Shown here: one piece after another, positions 54,856-64,000 of the stretch | How the letters are laid out: each line of letters begins with the position of its first letter | How positions within the stretch are numbered: position 1 is the first letter of the stretch | Assembly: GCA_028290285.1 (NCBI GenBank) | Contig: JAQGKD010000120.1 | Location: 17,681 to 81,680, forward strand | Source of the DNA: Hyphomicrobiales bacterium | Lineage (GTDB): Bacteria > Pseudomonadota > Alphaproteobacteria > Rhizobiales > Beijerinckiaceae | DNA length: 64,000 nucleotides | Direction: 5' to 3' | Program-made: the position numbers and the translations under genes | Notes under the pieces: generated by a model | The model's input: the letters and a program-made list of their open reading frames with translations, nothing else | Told to the model about the DNA's origin: nothing | Database searches by the model: none

Positions 54856-55542
54856 CTATGGGACGAGTTTATACCCACCGGCGTCCGTCACCAAGAGCTG
54901 GGCATTGGCGGGATTGCTCTCGATTTTCTGTCGAAGGCGATAAATGTGTGTCTCGAGCGTGTGGGTCGTAACCGCAGCATTGTAACCCCAGACCTCCCGC
55001 AGCAGCACCTCGCGCGTGACGACCTGCTGTCCGGCGCGGTAGAGAAAACGAAGAATCGCCGTTTCCTTTTCCGTCAGGCGGAGTTTGCCGCCCTTGTCAT
55101 TCGTCAGGAGCTTGGAACCGGGACGGAACGTATAATGGCCAATCTGAAAAACAGCATCGTCGCTGGCCTCATGCTGGCGAAGGTGCGCGCGGATGCGCGC
55201 CAGAAGGACGGCGAAACGGAAGGGCTTGTTGACATAATCATTGGCGCCAGATTCCAGGCCCATGACCATGTCTTCGTCGGACGAATGTCCAGTCAGGACG
55301 ATAATCGGGCTCTTGAAACCTTTTGTCCTGAGTTCCCGAACGGCTTCACGCCCATCCTTGTCAGGAAGACCGACGTCCATGATGACAAGGTCTGGTGCGG
55401 TTTCGAGAGCAAGGGAAATCGCAGATTGCGCCGTTTCCGCCTGAACCACCAAAAATTCCTCATGCAAGCCGAGCTGCTCAGCCAAAGCGGTACGAAGGTC
55501 GAGGTCATCATCGGCGATGAGAATTTTGCGAACTTGCGTCAT
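54856..55542 (-). CDS. cenR: OmpR-family response regulator, CenR-like
   Basis: A 228-residue response regulator. The receiver has the acidic pair DDD near residue 13, the phosphoacceptor Asp in DLVIMDVGLPDKDG (about residue 56), Thr in VLTGHSSDE and Lys in NDYVNKPF. The winged-helix DNA-binding domain has LRLTEKETAILRFLYRAGQQVVTREVLLREVWGYNAAVTTHTLETHIYRLRQKIE. It resembles the essential envelope regulator CenR of Caulobacter, which also lies near the parAB-gidAB locus. No histidine kinase is nearby; its partner CenK would be elsewhere. The symbol is an inference. Confidence 0.82.
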   Translation of the reverse strand: MTQVRKILIADDDLDLRTALAEQLGLHEEFLVVQAETAQSAISLALETAPDLVIMDVGLPDKDGREAVRELRTKGFKSPIIVLTGHSSDEDMVMGLESGANDYVNKPFRFAVLLARIRAHLRQHEASDDAVFQIGHYTFRPGSKLLTNDKGGKLRLTEKETAILRFLYRAGQQVVTREVLLREVWGYNAAVTTHTLETHIYRLRQKIESNPANAQLLVTDAGGYKLVP

Positions 55543-55660
55543 CTTGACCTTCCGCTGTCACTTCCACCCTCTTCTATTACGACCAGAGCCATTGTTCTAG
55601 ATCATGCATCCTGTACGGTTTGCAACATTCCGACGTTCAGTGTCGATGGAGAGGATAGCA

Positions 55661-56224
55661 ATGACGTCCCTAAGCTTTGGGAAGGTCCGTCCGCGACTGA
55701 TAAAGTCGATCAGTGTTGGCCGATGCCTCGCCCCCGGGAAGCCCCACGCAGCGCGATTACATATTGGTCACTCCACAATCCGCGCCACCCTGGGCCGTTC
55801 CGGCGTGAGCACCCTAAAGCGCGAGGGAGATGGTGCGACCCCAGCTGGGAGGTATCAGATCATGCATGGCTTTTACCGTGCCGACCGGCATGCTCGCTTT
55901 CGTTCGCAGCTGCCGCTCCTCACAATGAGGAAGACCGAGGGATGGTGCGATGATCCAACAAGCGCACTCTACAATCGCCATGTTCGAGCCGGCCATCAGC
56001 GCAGCCATGAATGTCTCTGGCGGTCCGATGAGATTTACGACATCGTTCTGACAACTAGCCACAATGTCAGGCCGCGGGTCTGCGGCGCAGGAAGCGCCAT
56101 TTTCTTCCATATTGCCCGAGAGAATTATTCCCCCACGCAAGGCTGCGTCGCAATATCGGCTGCGGACATGCGGCGGCTCCTGCCCCGAATTTCAAAGAAG
56201 GCCGTGCTTGAGATCCGACGTTGA
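55661..56224 (+). CDS. L,D-transpeptidase (YkuD-like) family protein
   Basis: A 187-residue peptidoglycan-crosslinking-type enzyme. The catalytic block FFHIARENYSPTQGCVAISAADM has the His and the nucleophile Cys; the common SHGC core reads TQGC here, as in the PT-x-GCVA subgroup. The substrate region STLKREGDGATPAGRYQI is also present. No signal peptide is evident from ATG 55661 (GGAGAGGA upstream), so export is unclear. It is divergent from the CenR-like gene, which fits envelope control by CenR. Confidence 0.85.
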   Translation: MTSLSFGKVRPRLIKSISVGRCLAPGKPHAARLHIGHSTIRATLGRSGVSTLKREGDGATPAGRYQIMHGFYRADRHARFRSQLPLLTMRKTEGWCDDPTSALYNRHVRAGHQRSHECLWRSDEIYDIVLTTSHNVRPRVCGAGSAIFFHIARENYSPTQGCVAISAADMRRLLPRISKKAVLEIRR

Positions 56225-56232
56225 GCACACAC

Positions 56233-56940
56233 CTACGGTGCGGGCCTCTCACCAAATATGGCGGAGCCAACTCGGACGTGTGTCGCGCCAAGCTGGATCC
56301 CGAGTTCGTAATCGGCGCTCATTCCCATGGACAATCGCGTGATGTCGTTACGGGCCGCGAGCAACGACAGAAGTGCAAAATGTGGCGAGACCTGCTGACC
56401 CATCGGCGGGATACACATTAAACCGCTGATCTCAAGATTGCAGATTGTCCTGCAGAAGGTGAGAAACCCATCGACCTCCTCGGGAGCAACGCCGGCCTTC
56501 TGAGGCTCCCGGCCAGTATTGACCTGAACGTAGAGCTCCGGTTTGGGTCGGCCAGACTGGAATTCACTGGCGAGGGCCTCAGCCAGTTTGGGTCGATCAA
56601 GGGTTTCGATGACATTGAAAAGGGACACCGCTTCCCGAACCTTATTGGTCTGCAACGGCCCGATAAGATGCAGTTCAATACCTTCGAATTCTGTACGGAG
56701 GGTCGGCCACTTTCGCTGAGCTTCCTGCACGCGGTTTTCACCGAAAACCCGCTCTCCAGCTGTCAGAACCGGGCGTATGGCTTCGAGATCCTGCCCCTTG
56801 GTGACGCAGACCAGAGTCACTGCATGACTTGAACGGCCAGCGCCCGCCGCCGACCGAGCCATTCTTGTCCGGACGTCACGCAGACGCGAAACTGTCGCCG
56901 GAGCGGTATTCCCGACGCCATGCGAACCCAACTCAGCCAT
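56233..56940 (-). CDS. YggS family PLP homeostasis protein
   Basis: A 235-residue alanine-racemase-fold PLP protein (YggS/PLPBP). PLP lysine is in VTLVCVTKGQDLEAI; other family pieces are FGENRVQEAQRKWPTLR, LHLIGPLQTNKVREA, LYVQVNTGREPQKAGVAPEEV, GLMCIPPMG, LSMGMSADYELGIQLGATHVRVGSAIFGER. It helps PLP balance and has no known catalytic activity. ATG at 56940 has AAGGGG upstream. It is divergent from leuS and convergent with the L,D-transpeptidase gene. Confidence 0.93.
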   Translation of the reverse strand: MAELGSHGVGNTAPATVSRLRDVRTRMARSAAGAGRSSHAVTLVCVTKGQDLEAIRPVLTAGERVFGENRVQEAQRKWPTLRTEFEGIELHLIGPLQTNKVREAVSLFNVIETLDRPKLAEALASEFQSGRPKPELYVQVNTGREPQKAGVAPEEVDGFLTFCRTICNLEISGLMCIPPMGQQVSPHFALLSLLAARNDITRLSMGMSADYELGIQLGATHVRVGSAIFGERPAP

Positions 56941-57096
56941 TGTGACCCCCTTCATTCCAAAGTGCGGATTTAGCAGTCTCGAGGGGCCTTGCCTATCGCG
57001 AGCCAAGATTGACCCTTATATGGAAATCATGCTCTTTGCCTGATGATCTGGCCCAGCGCCACGCCCTGAAACCAGCTACATCATCGAACGAGCTTC

Positions 57097-59721
57097 ATGA
57101 AATCCGAGCGCTACAACCCGCGTGAAGCGGAAGGTAAATGGCAGGCCGTATGGGCCGAACGGCAGACGTTCCGCACCGAAAACGACGATCCTCGGCCAAA
57201 GTACTATGTCCTTGAAATGTTTCCCTATCCATCGGGCAGGATCCACATGGGTCATGTCCGGAACTACGCGATGGGCGATGTCATTGCCCGATACAAGCGC
57301 GCGCGCGGATTCAACGTCCTGCATCCCATGGGTTGGGACGCATTCGGCATGCCTGCAGAAAATGCAGCCATGCAGAACAAGACCCATCCCGCAAAATGGA
57401 CGTACGCGAATATTGCGACGATGCGGGACCAGCTGAAATCCATGGGCCTTTCGCTGGATTGGTCGCGAGAGATCGCAACATGTGACCCAGCCTATTACAA
57501 GCACCAGCAGCGGCTCTTCCTGGATTTCTTGGAAGCAGGCCTGGTCACACGCAAGAAATCCAAAGTCAATTGGGACCCAGTGGACCATACGGTCCTCGCC
57601 AATGAACAAGTCATCGACGGCAAGGGTTGGCGCTCGGGTGCCGAGGTGGAACAGCGTGAACTCACGCAATGGTTCCTGAAGATCACCGATTTTGCACAGG
57701 ACCTCACGGATTCGCTCGACCAACTCGATCGCTGGCCTGAAAAAGTGCGCCTTATGCAGCGCAACTGGATCGGCCGCTCCGAGGGACTACGGGTACGATT
57801 TGCGCTGGAACCATCCGAGACGACGTCTGCCGTCGCTCTCGAAGTTTACACGACACGGCCCGATACCCTCTTCGGCGCTAAGTTCATCGCGATCGCACCT
57901 GATCATCCCATCGCGAGCGCGGCAGCCGCCTCACAACCAGCCCTGGCGGAATTCATCGAGGACTGCCGTCGCATGGGCACCTCGATTGCCACTATAGAAA
58001 CAGCGGAAAAGAAGGGGATCGACACTGGACTTCGGGTCGCGCATCCCTTCGATGAATCTTGCACGCTTCCGGTCTACGTCGCGAATTTCGTCCTGATGGA
58101 ATACGGCAGCGGCGCCGTGTTCGGCTGTCCAGCTCACGATCAACGAGATCTAGACTTCGCTCGAGCGCACGATATTTCGGTGACCCCGGTCGTCTGTCCA
58201 CCAGGGCAAGATCCCCACGCCTTTGCTATCGCCGATACGGCCTACGAAGGCGATGGCACCATGATCAATTCTAAATTTCTGGACGGCATGTCGACTGCCG
58301 TCGCGCAGGCGGACGTCGCGCGACGACTGGAAGCCACCTCGCTCTGCGGCCAGCCTCAGGGTGAGAGACAGGTTAACTTCAAGCTACGTGACTGGGGCGT
58401 TTCGCGGCAACGGTACTGGGGATGCCCGATTCCCGTCGTTCATTGTGAGGCATGCGGAACAGTTCCGGTGCCGCTTGCCGACCTGCCGGTGGTTTTGCCA
58501 GATGATGTCGTATTCGACAAACCCGGGAACCCGCTCGATCATCACCCCACATGGAAAAATGTCGACTGTCCTGTCTGCCGAGGTCCCGCCCGACGCGAGA
58601 CCGATACAATGGACACATTCGTCGATTCGTCTTGGTATTACGCCCGCTTCACGGATCCCTCCAACACCCGTGACCCTACGTCGCCGGCTGCTGATCATTG
58701 GCTGCCGGTGGATCAGTACATCGGCGGAATCGAGCATGCGATACTTCATCTGCTTTATTCTCGCTTTTTCGCGCGAGCAATGAAGCAGACCGGCCACCTC
58801 GGAGTGAAGGAGCCTTTCGCCGGCTTGTTCACGCAGGGCATGGTCGTCCATGAAACCTACCGTAGCATGGCGGGCGCATGGCTCACCCCGACTGAAGTCC
58901 GAGTGGAATTAACGGCGGATGGTCGCTGCGGAACGTCGGTTGCCACGGGTGAGCCGATTGAAATCGGTCCTATTGAAAAGATGTCGAAATCCAAGCGCAA
59001 CACGGTCGATCCCGACGATATCATTGGCACCTATGGGGCGGACACGGCACGCTGGTTTATGCTTTCGGACTCGCCTCCCGACCGTGACGTGATCTGGAGC
59101 GAAGATGGTATTCAGGGCGCGGCCCGCTACACACAGCAGATCTGGCGTTTGGTTCTGGAACTCGGTGATATCTCAGCGTCCACACCCCGGGCGCTTCCTG
59201 TTTTCGGCAAGGTCGCCACCGAGGTTCGCAAAATCGTTCATGGTCATTTGATGCGAGTGGAAGAGAATATCGAACGCCTTCGCTTCAACACTGCTATTGC
59301 GGAATTGCGCAAACTGACCAACGCAGTTTCATCTTCGATCGCTGCTATTGAAGCACCGGAGCAACTCACGGACGACCTGCGTTGGGCCTATCGTGAAGCT
59401 GCCGAGACGCTCATACATATGCTTGCACCAATGATGCCTCATCTGGCTGAGGAATGCTGGGTCGCGCTTCGGAACACAGGTCTGGTCTCGGAATTGCCCT
59501 GGCCGGTGCTTGATCGGTCATTGGCTGTCGAGGACAGGATTGTTATACCTGTGCAGGTCAACGGAAAAAAACGCGCTGAACTCCTGATTTCCCGCGATGC
59601 CGATCAGTCGATGGTTGAAGGTGAAGCGCTCAAACTGGAAGCGATCGTCCGGGAACTGGGCGGGCGTTCGCCAAAGAAAGTCATTATCGTTCCGCAAAGG
59701 ATCGTCAATGTCGTCGTTTAA
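57097..59721 (+). CDS. leuS: Leucyl-tRNA synthetase
   Basis: An 874-residue class I synthetase. The HIGH-type motif reads [19 protein letters not shown] (about residue 43), the editing domain (about 220-420) includes [19 protein letters not shown] and [16 protein letters not shown], the zinc-like insertion has CEACG and CPVC, and the KMSKS motif is [14 protein letters not shown]. The anticodon-binding helices and C-terminal domain follow. Its end overlaps lptE by 14 bases. Confidence 0.97.
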   Translation: MKSERYNPREAEGKWQAVWAERQTFRTENDDPRPKYYVLEMFPYPSGRIHMGHVRNYAMGDVIARYKRARGFNVLHPMGWDAFGMPAENAAMQNKTHPAKWTYANIATMRDQLKSMGLSLDWSREIATCDPAYYKHQQRLFLDFLEAGLVTRKKSKVNWDPVDHTVLANEQVIDGKGWRSGAEVEQRELTQWFLKITDFAQDLTDSLDQLDRWPEKVRLMQRNWIGRSEGLRVRFALEPSETTSAVALEVYTTRPDTLFGAKFIAIAPDHPIASAAAASQPALAEFIEDCRRMGTSIATIETAEKKGIDTGLRVAHPFDESCTLPVYVANFVLMEYGSGAVFGCPAHDQRDLDFARAHDISVTPVVCPPGQDPHAFAIADTAYEGDGTMINSKFLDGMSTAVAQADVARRLEATSLCGQPQGERQVNFKLRDWGVSRQRYWGCPIPVVHCEACGTVPVPLADLPVVLPDDVVFDKPGNPLDHHPTWKNVDCPVCRGPARRETDTMDTFVDSSWYYARFTDPSNTRDPTSPAADHWLPVDQYIGGIEHAILHLLYSRFFARAMKQTGHLGVKEPFAGLFTQGMVVHETYRSMAGAWLTPTEVRVELTADGRCGTSVATGEPIEIGPIEKMSKSKRNTVDPDDIIGTYGADTARWFMLSDSPPDRDVIWSEDGIQGAARYTQQIWRLVLELGDISASTPRALPVFGKVATEVRKIVHGHLMRVEENIERLRFNTAIAELRKLTNAVSSSIAAIEAPEQLTDDLRWAYREAAETLIHMLAPMMPHLAEECWVALRNTGLVSELPWPVLDRSLAVEDRIVIPVQVNGKKRAELLISRDADQSMVEGEALKLEAIVRELGGRSPKKVIIVPQRIVNVVV

Positions 59722-60214
59722 GCCTAGCATCCTCATCGCAAGCCTCGCGGCGTCCCTTCTGCTGTCCGGTTGCGTGCAACCTATGTATGGCGGCTTGGAG
59801 GGTGCGGCGCTGCGGTCTCAACTTTCCGCAATCGCGATTGAACCCATTCCTGATCGGATTGGCCATTATCTGGCGAACGAACTAAGTTTCAGCCTCAATG
59901 GAACAGGTTCGTCGGTAACGCCGAAATATCGCCTCTACATCGCGATCCGTGAAACCGTCCAGACCCCGCTTATCGATACGATCAGCGGGAGAGCGACTGC
60001 GGGCTCTGTCGTTGTCGATGCCGATTACCGTCTGCTCCCGGCCGAGGGTGGGGCGCCGGTGACTGAAGGTGTCGCTTTCACGGTTGCCTCCTACGACCGA
60101 AGCAGCCAACGCTTCGCAAATATCCGCGCAGCCCGCGACGCGGAAATCCGAGACGCCAAAACGCTCGCCGATCAAATCAAGACACGATTGGCGATCGCTC
60201 TGGCCCACAACTGA
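59708..60214 (+). CDS. lptE: LPS assembly lipoprotein LptE
   Basis: A 168-residue outer-membrane lipoprotein. The signal peptide ends in a lipobox LLLSGC (Cys about residue 19), followed by VQPMYGG, the typical mature start. The conserved region [22 protein letters not shown] and PKYRLYIAI identify the alphaproteobacterial LptE. It partners LptD in LPS insertion. ATG at 59708 lies within the end of leuS (14-base overlap), and holA starts one base after its stop, so leuS-lptE-holA forms one operon. Confidence 0.9.
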   Translation: MSSFKPSILIASLAASLLLSGCVQPMYGGLEGAALRSQLSAIAIEPIPDRIGHYLANELSFSLNGTGSSVTPKYRLYIAIRETVQTPLIDTISGRATAGSVVVDADYRLLPAEGGAPVTEGVAFTVASYDRSSQRFANIRAARDAEIRDAKTLADQIKTRLAIALAHN

Positions 60215-60215
60215 C

Positions 60216-61253
60216 ATGGTCGCGGTTCGTCATTCCGAAGCCGACCGGGTCCTTGCGAGGCCGCCTGCTCACATCGGTTATTACCTGTTCTTCGGCGTCG
60301 ATGCCGGGCTGGTCGGTGAGCGCCTCAGGGGCGTTGTGTCGAAAACGATAGACGACCCTTCTGATGCTTTCCAACTCGTACGCCTGGATGGAGACGATCT
60401 GGCGGGCGATCCAATGCGTTTGATGGACGAGATAAACACGATCGGGCTGTTCGGCGGGCGTCGCGCGATCTGGATACGTGCAGGCAGCAAGAATCTTATT
60501 CCCGTTTTTGAGCCGGTCGTGAGTTCGGTATCAGTGGATGCCGTCGTCATCGTCGAAGCAGGACCACTCAAGAAAGATTCTGCGCTTCGAAAGCTGTTCG
60601 AGCGGGAACGGCACGCTGCCGCAGTCGAATGCGCCCATGACGATGAGGGCCATATCCGCTCAATCGTGGAGGACCATGCAGCCAAGGCCGGGTTGCAAAT
60701 TGATCGAGAAGTCTCCGCGCTTGTAGCTCGTTCGCTCGGAGCGGACAGACTCACCACTCGCTCGGAGCTGGAAAAGCTGACCCTTTATGCGCACGGGACC
60801 GGAAGGATTTCGGCTGAAGACGTTGAAGCCATCATCGTCGACGCTTCGCTGATCAACCTCGACGCTGCCATCCATGCCGCGTTCAGCGGCAGGATTGACC
60901 TGGTTGATGACGCCGTACAGCGAGTGTTCGCGACGGGTGGGGACCCGGGCATGTTGGTCGGCACCGCCATGCGTCATGCGGTCATGTTCCATCGGGCTCG
61001 CCTTGACATAGGCAGGGGCCTGCCCCGCGACGCCGCGATTGAGAAGGCCCAACGGCGCGCTTTCATCTACCTCGGGCGCGACGCCCTGGCGGCCCAGTTT
61101 GATCTTTGGACGGCAGTGACGCTTAGTCGCGCCATCGAGATTCTAGCAAAAACCCTGCAAGACTGCCGAAAAGACGCGCGCCTTTCCCAGGAAATTGCAG
61201 CGCGCACCTTTTGGACGCTAGCGAATGCCGCTCGCCGCAGCACAGGTCGCTAG
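60216..61253 (+). CDS. holA: DNA polymerase III subunit delta
   Basis: A 345-residue clamp-loader delta subunit. Typical parts are YLFFGVDAGLVGERLRGV, LVRLDGDDLAGDPMRLMDEINTIGLFGGRRAIWIRAG, the middle domain with SLGADRLTTRSELEKLTLYA, and the C-terminal DALAAQFDLWTAVTLSRAIEILAKTLQDCRKD. No functional Walker A is expected in delta. It begins at 60216, one base after the lptE stop, and ends with a 4-base overlap with the convergent parB. Confidence 0.92.
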   Translation: MVAVRHSEADRVLARPPAHIGYYLFFGVDAGLVGERLRGVVSKTIDDPSDAFQLVRLDGDDLAGDPMRLMDEINTIGLFGGRRAIWIRAGSKNLIPVFEPVVSSVSVDAVVIVEAGPLKKDSALRKLFERERHAAAVECAHDDEGHIRSIVEDHAAKAGLQIDREVSALVARSLGADRLTTRSELEKLTLYAHGTGRISAEDVEAIIVDASLINLDAAIHAAFSGRIDLVDDAVQRVFATGGDPGMLVGTAMRHAVMFHRARLDIGRGLPRDAAIEKAQRRAFIYLGRDALAAQFDLWTAVTLSRAIEILAKTLQDCRKDARLSQEIAARTFWTLANAARRSTGR

Positions 61254-62131
61254 GCCTTCAGCCTTTGACACAATGCATCGAGCTGCTCGAGAGACGTGTA
61301 CCGGATAGCCACCTCTCCGGCTTCGCCGCGGTGCTTGATCGCAACGTTCATCCCAAGAACATCGTTTAGCGCTTTTTCAAGGGCGCGCGTGTCGGCATCC
61401 TTCTGCGCGCGGGGCTTAGACGCCATTATTTCCGGGGAAGAATCAGCCTTCCGGGAATCTTCCTGCGCGAGGCGCTCCACATCCCGAACCGTCAACCCCT
61501 CCTCAAGGATCCGTTTCGCGACCGATTCTGGGTCAACGACGGAAAGAAGGGCGCGGGCGTGTCCGGCGGAGATAGAGCCACTCGTCACTAGATCCCGTGC
61601 GGAAACTGGCAGCTTTAAAAGGCGGAGCGTGTTTGCTATATGGCTTCTGCTCTTACCGATGATTTTTGCAAGTTCATTTTGCGAATAATTGAACTCCGTC
61701 GCAAGTTGCTCGTAACCGACCGCCTCTTCAATCGCATTCAGATCCGCGCGCTGAACGTTTTCGATAATGGCGATTTCAAGGGACTGCTTATCGTCAGCCT
61801 CGATTACGACGACAGGGACATCATGAACACCCACCTTCTGGGCTGCTCTCCAACGCCGCTCACCTGCGATGATTTCATATGCGTCAACCGTTTGAGGAAT
61901 GGCGCGCACGAGGATCGGCTGGATGACCCCCTTTTCCCGGATCGATTCCGCCAGTTCCGAGAGCTGATCCTCGTCGAAGGAGCGCCGCGGATTGCGGGGA
62001 TTTGGCTTCAGAAACTCAATCGGGATACGCTTCTGCCCTTGTGGGCGCTCGGCGAATGATGGTTCCGGACCCGAATCGCCAATCAGGGCGGCTAAGCCTC
62101 GTCCTAGACGAGGGCGAATTTCTTCTGCCAT
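61250..62131 (-). CDS. parB: Chromosome partitioning protein ParB
   Basis: A 293-residue ParB. The N-terminus has the ParA-activating RPRLGRGLAALIGD, the CTP-binding domain with LSELAESIREKGVIQPILVR and GERRWRAAQK, the helix-turn-helix FNYSQNELAKIIGKSRSHIANTLRLLKLP that binds parS, and a C-terminal dimerisation domain. ATG at 62131 has GAAAGGG upstream. It follows parA by 19 bases. A perfect parS site lies 1.1 kb away in rsmG. Confidence 0.96.
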   Translation of the reverse strand: MAEEIRPRLGRGLAALIGDSGPEPSFAERPQGQKRIPIEFLKPNPRNPRRSFDEDQLSELAESIREKGVIQPILVRAIPQTVDAYEIIAGERRWRAAQKVGVHDVPVVVIEADDKQSLEIAIIENVQRADLNAIEEAVGYEQLATEFNYSQNELAKIIGKSRSHIANTLRLLKLPVSARDLVTSGSISAGHARALLSVVDPESVAKRILEEGLTVRDVERLAQEDSRKADSSPEIMASKPRAQKDADTRALEKALNDVLGMNVAIKHRGEAGEVAIRYTSLEQLDALCQRLKA

Positions 62132-62150
62132 GGTTGGCCCTTTCAAAAAA

Positions 62151-62960
62151 TTAAGCGGCGCGCAGGCGACGTTCACGTTGAATGACCTCAGACGCAAGCT
62201 TGAGATACGCTTGGCTGCCCGTACATTTCAAGTCGTAAAGAAGCACTGGCTTACCGTGAGACGGCGCTTCTGAAACCCGGACGTTGCGGGGTATCACCGT
62301 TTCATACACTTTTTCGCCCATGAACTGACGAACGTCAGCGACGACTTGCGAGGCAAGATTATTCCTGGGGTCAAACATCGTGAGAATGACACCGTGAATG
62401 GTCAACCCAGTGTTGAGTGTTCGGCGAACTTGCTCAACCGTTGACAACAACTGAGACAATCCCTCTAGAGCAAAGAACTCGCATTGCAAAGGCACGAGCA
62501 CCGAGTCGGCAGCAGCCAGGGCGTTGATCGTGAGAAGGTTCAGCGATGGCGGGCAGTCAATGAGGACGTAAGTAAAACCCTTATCACCATCGCTCTCGGT
62601 TGCGAGCAGATCTATGGCCTTCCGCATCTTGAAAGCACGATCCTTGTCCCCGGCAATTTCCAGTTCCACGCCAAGAAGGTCAAGGGTCGAGGGAGCGACG
62701 CAGAGCCGTGGTACGGCCGTGACCTGTAGAACCTCGGACAAGCTGCGATCACCGATCATCACGTCATAGGTCGAGGTCGCACGACTTTTTCTGTCAATAC
62801 CCAAGCCCGTAGACGCGTTTCCCTGCGGATCGAGATCGATGATCAGAACGCGCTCACCTATCGCGGCCAGGGCTGTACCCAGATTGATGGCTGTAGTCGT
62901 CTTACCGACACCACCCTTTTGATTGGCGAGAACTAAGACCCTCATAGCGGGTGAGTTCAC
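62151..62960 (-). CDS. parA: Chromosome partitioning ATPase ParA
   Basis: A 269-residue deviant Walker A ATPase (ANQKGGVGKTTTAINLGTALA). Other motifs are LIIDLDPQGNASTGLG (Walker A'), VLIDCPPSLNLLTINALAAADSVLVPLQCEFFALEGLSQL (Walker B) and the C-terminal VIPRNVRVSEAPSHGKPVLLYD. GTG at 62960 is chosen because it overlaps the rsmG stop (GTGA) and has CGGAG upstream; a TTG at 62984 is less likely. Confidence 0.96.
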   Translation of the reverse strand: MNSPAMRVLVLANQKGGVGKTTTAINLGTALAAIGERVLIIDLDPQGNASTGLGIDRKSRATSTYDVMIGDRSLSEVLQVTAVPRLCVAPSTLDLLGVELEIAGDKDRAFKMRKAIDLLATESDGDKGFTYVLIDCPPSLNLLTINALAAADSVLVPLQCEFFALEGLSQLLSTVEQVRRTLNTGLTIHGVILTMFDPRNNLASQVVADVRQFMGEKVYETVIPRNVRVSEAPSHGKPVLLYDLKCTGSQAYLKLASEVIQRERRLRAA

Positions 62961-63607
62961 GTTGATACTCCGATCTTTGGGCAAATTCGCCGGCGCACAA
63001 GGACGAGGTAACCTCCCCCCGGACTAACGCTAGTGCCGAGCGTTGCAGTGAAGCTACTATCTGTTGAGAGTTCGGTCAATTCGCCGTGGACACGTTTTCC
63101 CTTCGGAAAAACACCGATGGCGCCAATCGATAAAAGTGGCGCGCTCCAACTCACGAGCTGAGCCAGAGAAGCTACGGCTCTCGCGCTTACCGCTTCTACG
63201 CCGACGAGCGTTCCTACCACATCTTCGATCCGCTCACTGTGAACCGTCGTTCTACATCCTGTTTCACGTGAAACAGCTCGCAAGAACGCGCATTTCCTAT
63301 GGTCTGCTTCGATAAGGTGCACATGCGTGTTCGGCACGTCGGCGAGTAAAATAGCAGTAATCAAGCCGGGAAAACCCGCCCCCGACCCAAGATCCGCCCA
63401 GACCTTAGCCTGCGGGACGGCCCGTTGGACCTGAGCCGAATCTATAAAATGCCGTATCCATACATCCTTCAAAGTTGACGCCGCTACCAGGTTCTTGATC
63501 GCTGACCATCTTTGAAGCAAGTTCTCGTAGATTTCCAAACGTTTAATCGAGTCACTATCGATGCGGAGCTCGGCCAGCAAGCGCGATCTTGATGGGTCAC
63601 CACTCAT
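62957..63607 (-). CDS. rsmG: 16S rRNA m7G527 methyltransferase RsmG (GidB)
   Basis: A 216-residue methyltransferase. The SAM site is VWADLGSGAGFPGLITAILL, with the substrate region HFIDSAQV and the conserved SARAVASLAQLVSW. It is coupled by 4-base overlaps to mnmG upstream and parA downstream. It contains an internal perfect parS palindrome at 63260-63275. Loss of RsmG gives low-level streptomycin resistance in many bacteria. Confidence 0.96.
   Translation of the reverse strand: MSGDPSRSRLLAELRIDSDSIKRLEIYENLLQRWSAIKNLVAASTLKDVWIRHFIDSAQVQRAVPQAKVWADLGSGAGFPGLITAILLADVPNTHVHLIEADHRKCAFLRAVSRETGCRTTVHSERIEDVVGTLVGVEAVSARAVASLAQLVSWSAPLLSIGAIGVFPKGKRVHGELTELSTDSSFTATLGTSVSPGGGYLVLVRRRICPKIGVST
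63260..63275. promoter_or_regulatory. parS centromere site inside rsmG
   Basis: TGTTTCACGTGAAACA, the perfect 16-bp palindromic parS consensus, within the rsmG coding frame. ParB loads here, spreads, and with ParA segregates the origin region. Confidence 0.96.
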
Positions 63608-64000
63608 GACATACGTCTCTGCCCCGAATCGATCGCGCTTATCTGCTTCAACTTTATGGCAAGAAGCGTAATCGCGACAGGCGTCACGCCTTCAACCCGG
63701 CCCGCCTGACCCAGATTCATCGGACGGACATGACTCAAGCGGGCAATGACCTCATGGGAGAGGCCGCCAACGGCAGAGAAATTAAAGTCGGAGGGGATCT
63801 GAACGATCTCATTCGCGCGTGCAGACGCAATTTCGTTTGACTGGCGCTCGAGATATACTGCGTATTTAGCTTCAATCTCGATCTGTTGTCCGATACCCGT
63901 TGAGATTTGTTGCAGAGCCGGCACATGTTCAGCCATGCTCTTGAAAGATACGGCAGGATAGGAGAGCAGCTCAAATGCGCTTCGACGAATGCCGTCGCGA
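63604..64000 (-). CDS. mnmG: tRNA modification enzyme MnmG (GidA), C-terminal part
   Basis: The frame stays open to the window end, so only the C-terminal 131 residues are seen. The stretch RDGIRRSAFELLSYP is the MnmG C-terminal signature, followed by QQIEIEAKYAVYLERQSNEIA and LSHEVIARLSHVRPMNLGQAGRVEGVTPVAITLL. With MnmE it makes the 5-carboxymethylaminomethyl group on U34 of certain tRNAs. It overlaps rsmG by 4 bases. The ATG at 63936 is internal. Confidence 0.94.
   Translation of the reverse strand, partial: RDGIRRSAFELLSYPAVSFKSMAEHVPALQQISTGIGQQIEIEAKYAVYLERQSNEIASARANEIVQIPSDFNFSAVGGLSHEVIARLSHVRPMNLGQAGRVEGVTPVAITLLAIKLKQISAIDSGQRRMS

Overview
The window looks like a chromosomal segment of an alphaproteobacterium of the order Hyphomicrobiales (Rhizobiales), running up to the origin-proximal partition locus. 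GC content is high and genes are densely packed with many 4-base overlaps. Family-level markers include DUF2794, DUF4167, DUF2125 and BA14K proteins, a PduO-type adenosyltransferase beside etfBA-hbd, a hpt-ftsE-ftsX-plsC-tyrC-hisC-metX-metW block, and mnmG-rsmG-parA-parB facing leuS-lptE-holA. I cannot name a genus. No insertion sequence, phage gene, integrase, CRISPR array or rRNA operon was seen. One tRNA is present: Gly, anticodon GCC.

Layout. 1-10 kb: end of a cobalamin adenosyltransferase gene, a rhomboid protease, etfB-etfA, 3-hydroxybutyryl-CoA dehydrogenase, an HNH protein, thpR, and a tesA-like esterase divergent from a YbbA/YbbP-type ABC pair. 10-20 kb: Bax-inhibitor-like membrane protein, DUF2794, htpG-prmC, DUF4167, MOSC protein, clpB. 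19.7-21 kb: a three-gene nitrile hydratase/thiocyanate hydrolase-like operon. 21.5-28.7 kb: three ethylmalonyl-CoA pathway genes (ecm, ccr, mcd) with two membrane proteins between ccr and mcd. 28.7-42 kb: host-attachment-like protein, a Cys/Met PLP enzyme, TspO, hpt, ftsEX, YdcF, plsC, ChaC-like, DUF2125, tyrC, hisC, chorismate mutase, metX-metW. 42-50 kb: ppa, GNAT, tRNA-Gly, thioredoxin-TPR, LON-domain and Trm112-like proteins, a UbiH-type hydroxylase, tesB, glnK-amtB. 50-64 kb: ftsK, lolA, xth, a cAMP-type domain protein, a CenR-like regulator, L,D-transpeptidase, yggS, leuS, lptE, holA, and convergent parB, parA, rsmG and mnmG (cut by the window end).

The metabolic genes fit together. Ecm needs adenosylcobalamin, which the PduO-type enzyme makes. 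Mcd passes electrons to ETF, and Hbd makes or uses hydroxybutyryl-CoA upstream of Ccr. This suggests growth on acetyl-CoA-yielding or C1/C2 substrates through the ethylmalonyl-CoA pathway.

Most notable points: (1) the nitrile hydratase-type operon has its beta subunit split into two genes in the order N-half, C-half, alpha, as in thiocyanate hydrolase, with a His-rich alpha N-terminus and no adjacent amidase or activator gene; (2) a perfect 16-bp parS palindrome lies inside rsmG; (3) full CtrA-type boxes (TTAA-N7-TTAAC) lie before ftsK and in the ftsE leader; (4) the ethylmalonyl-CoA genes are compactly clustered. All functional calls come from reading motifs and context; no database search was run.
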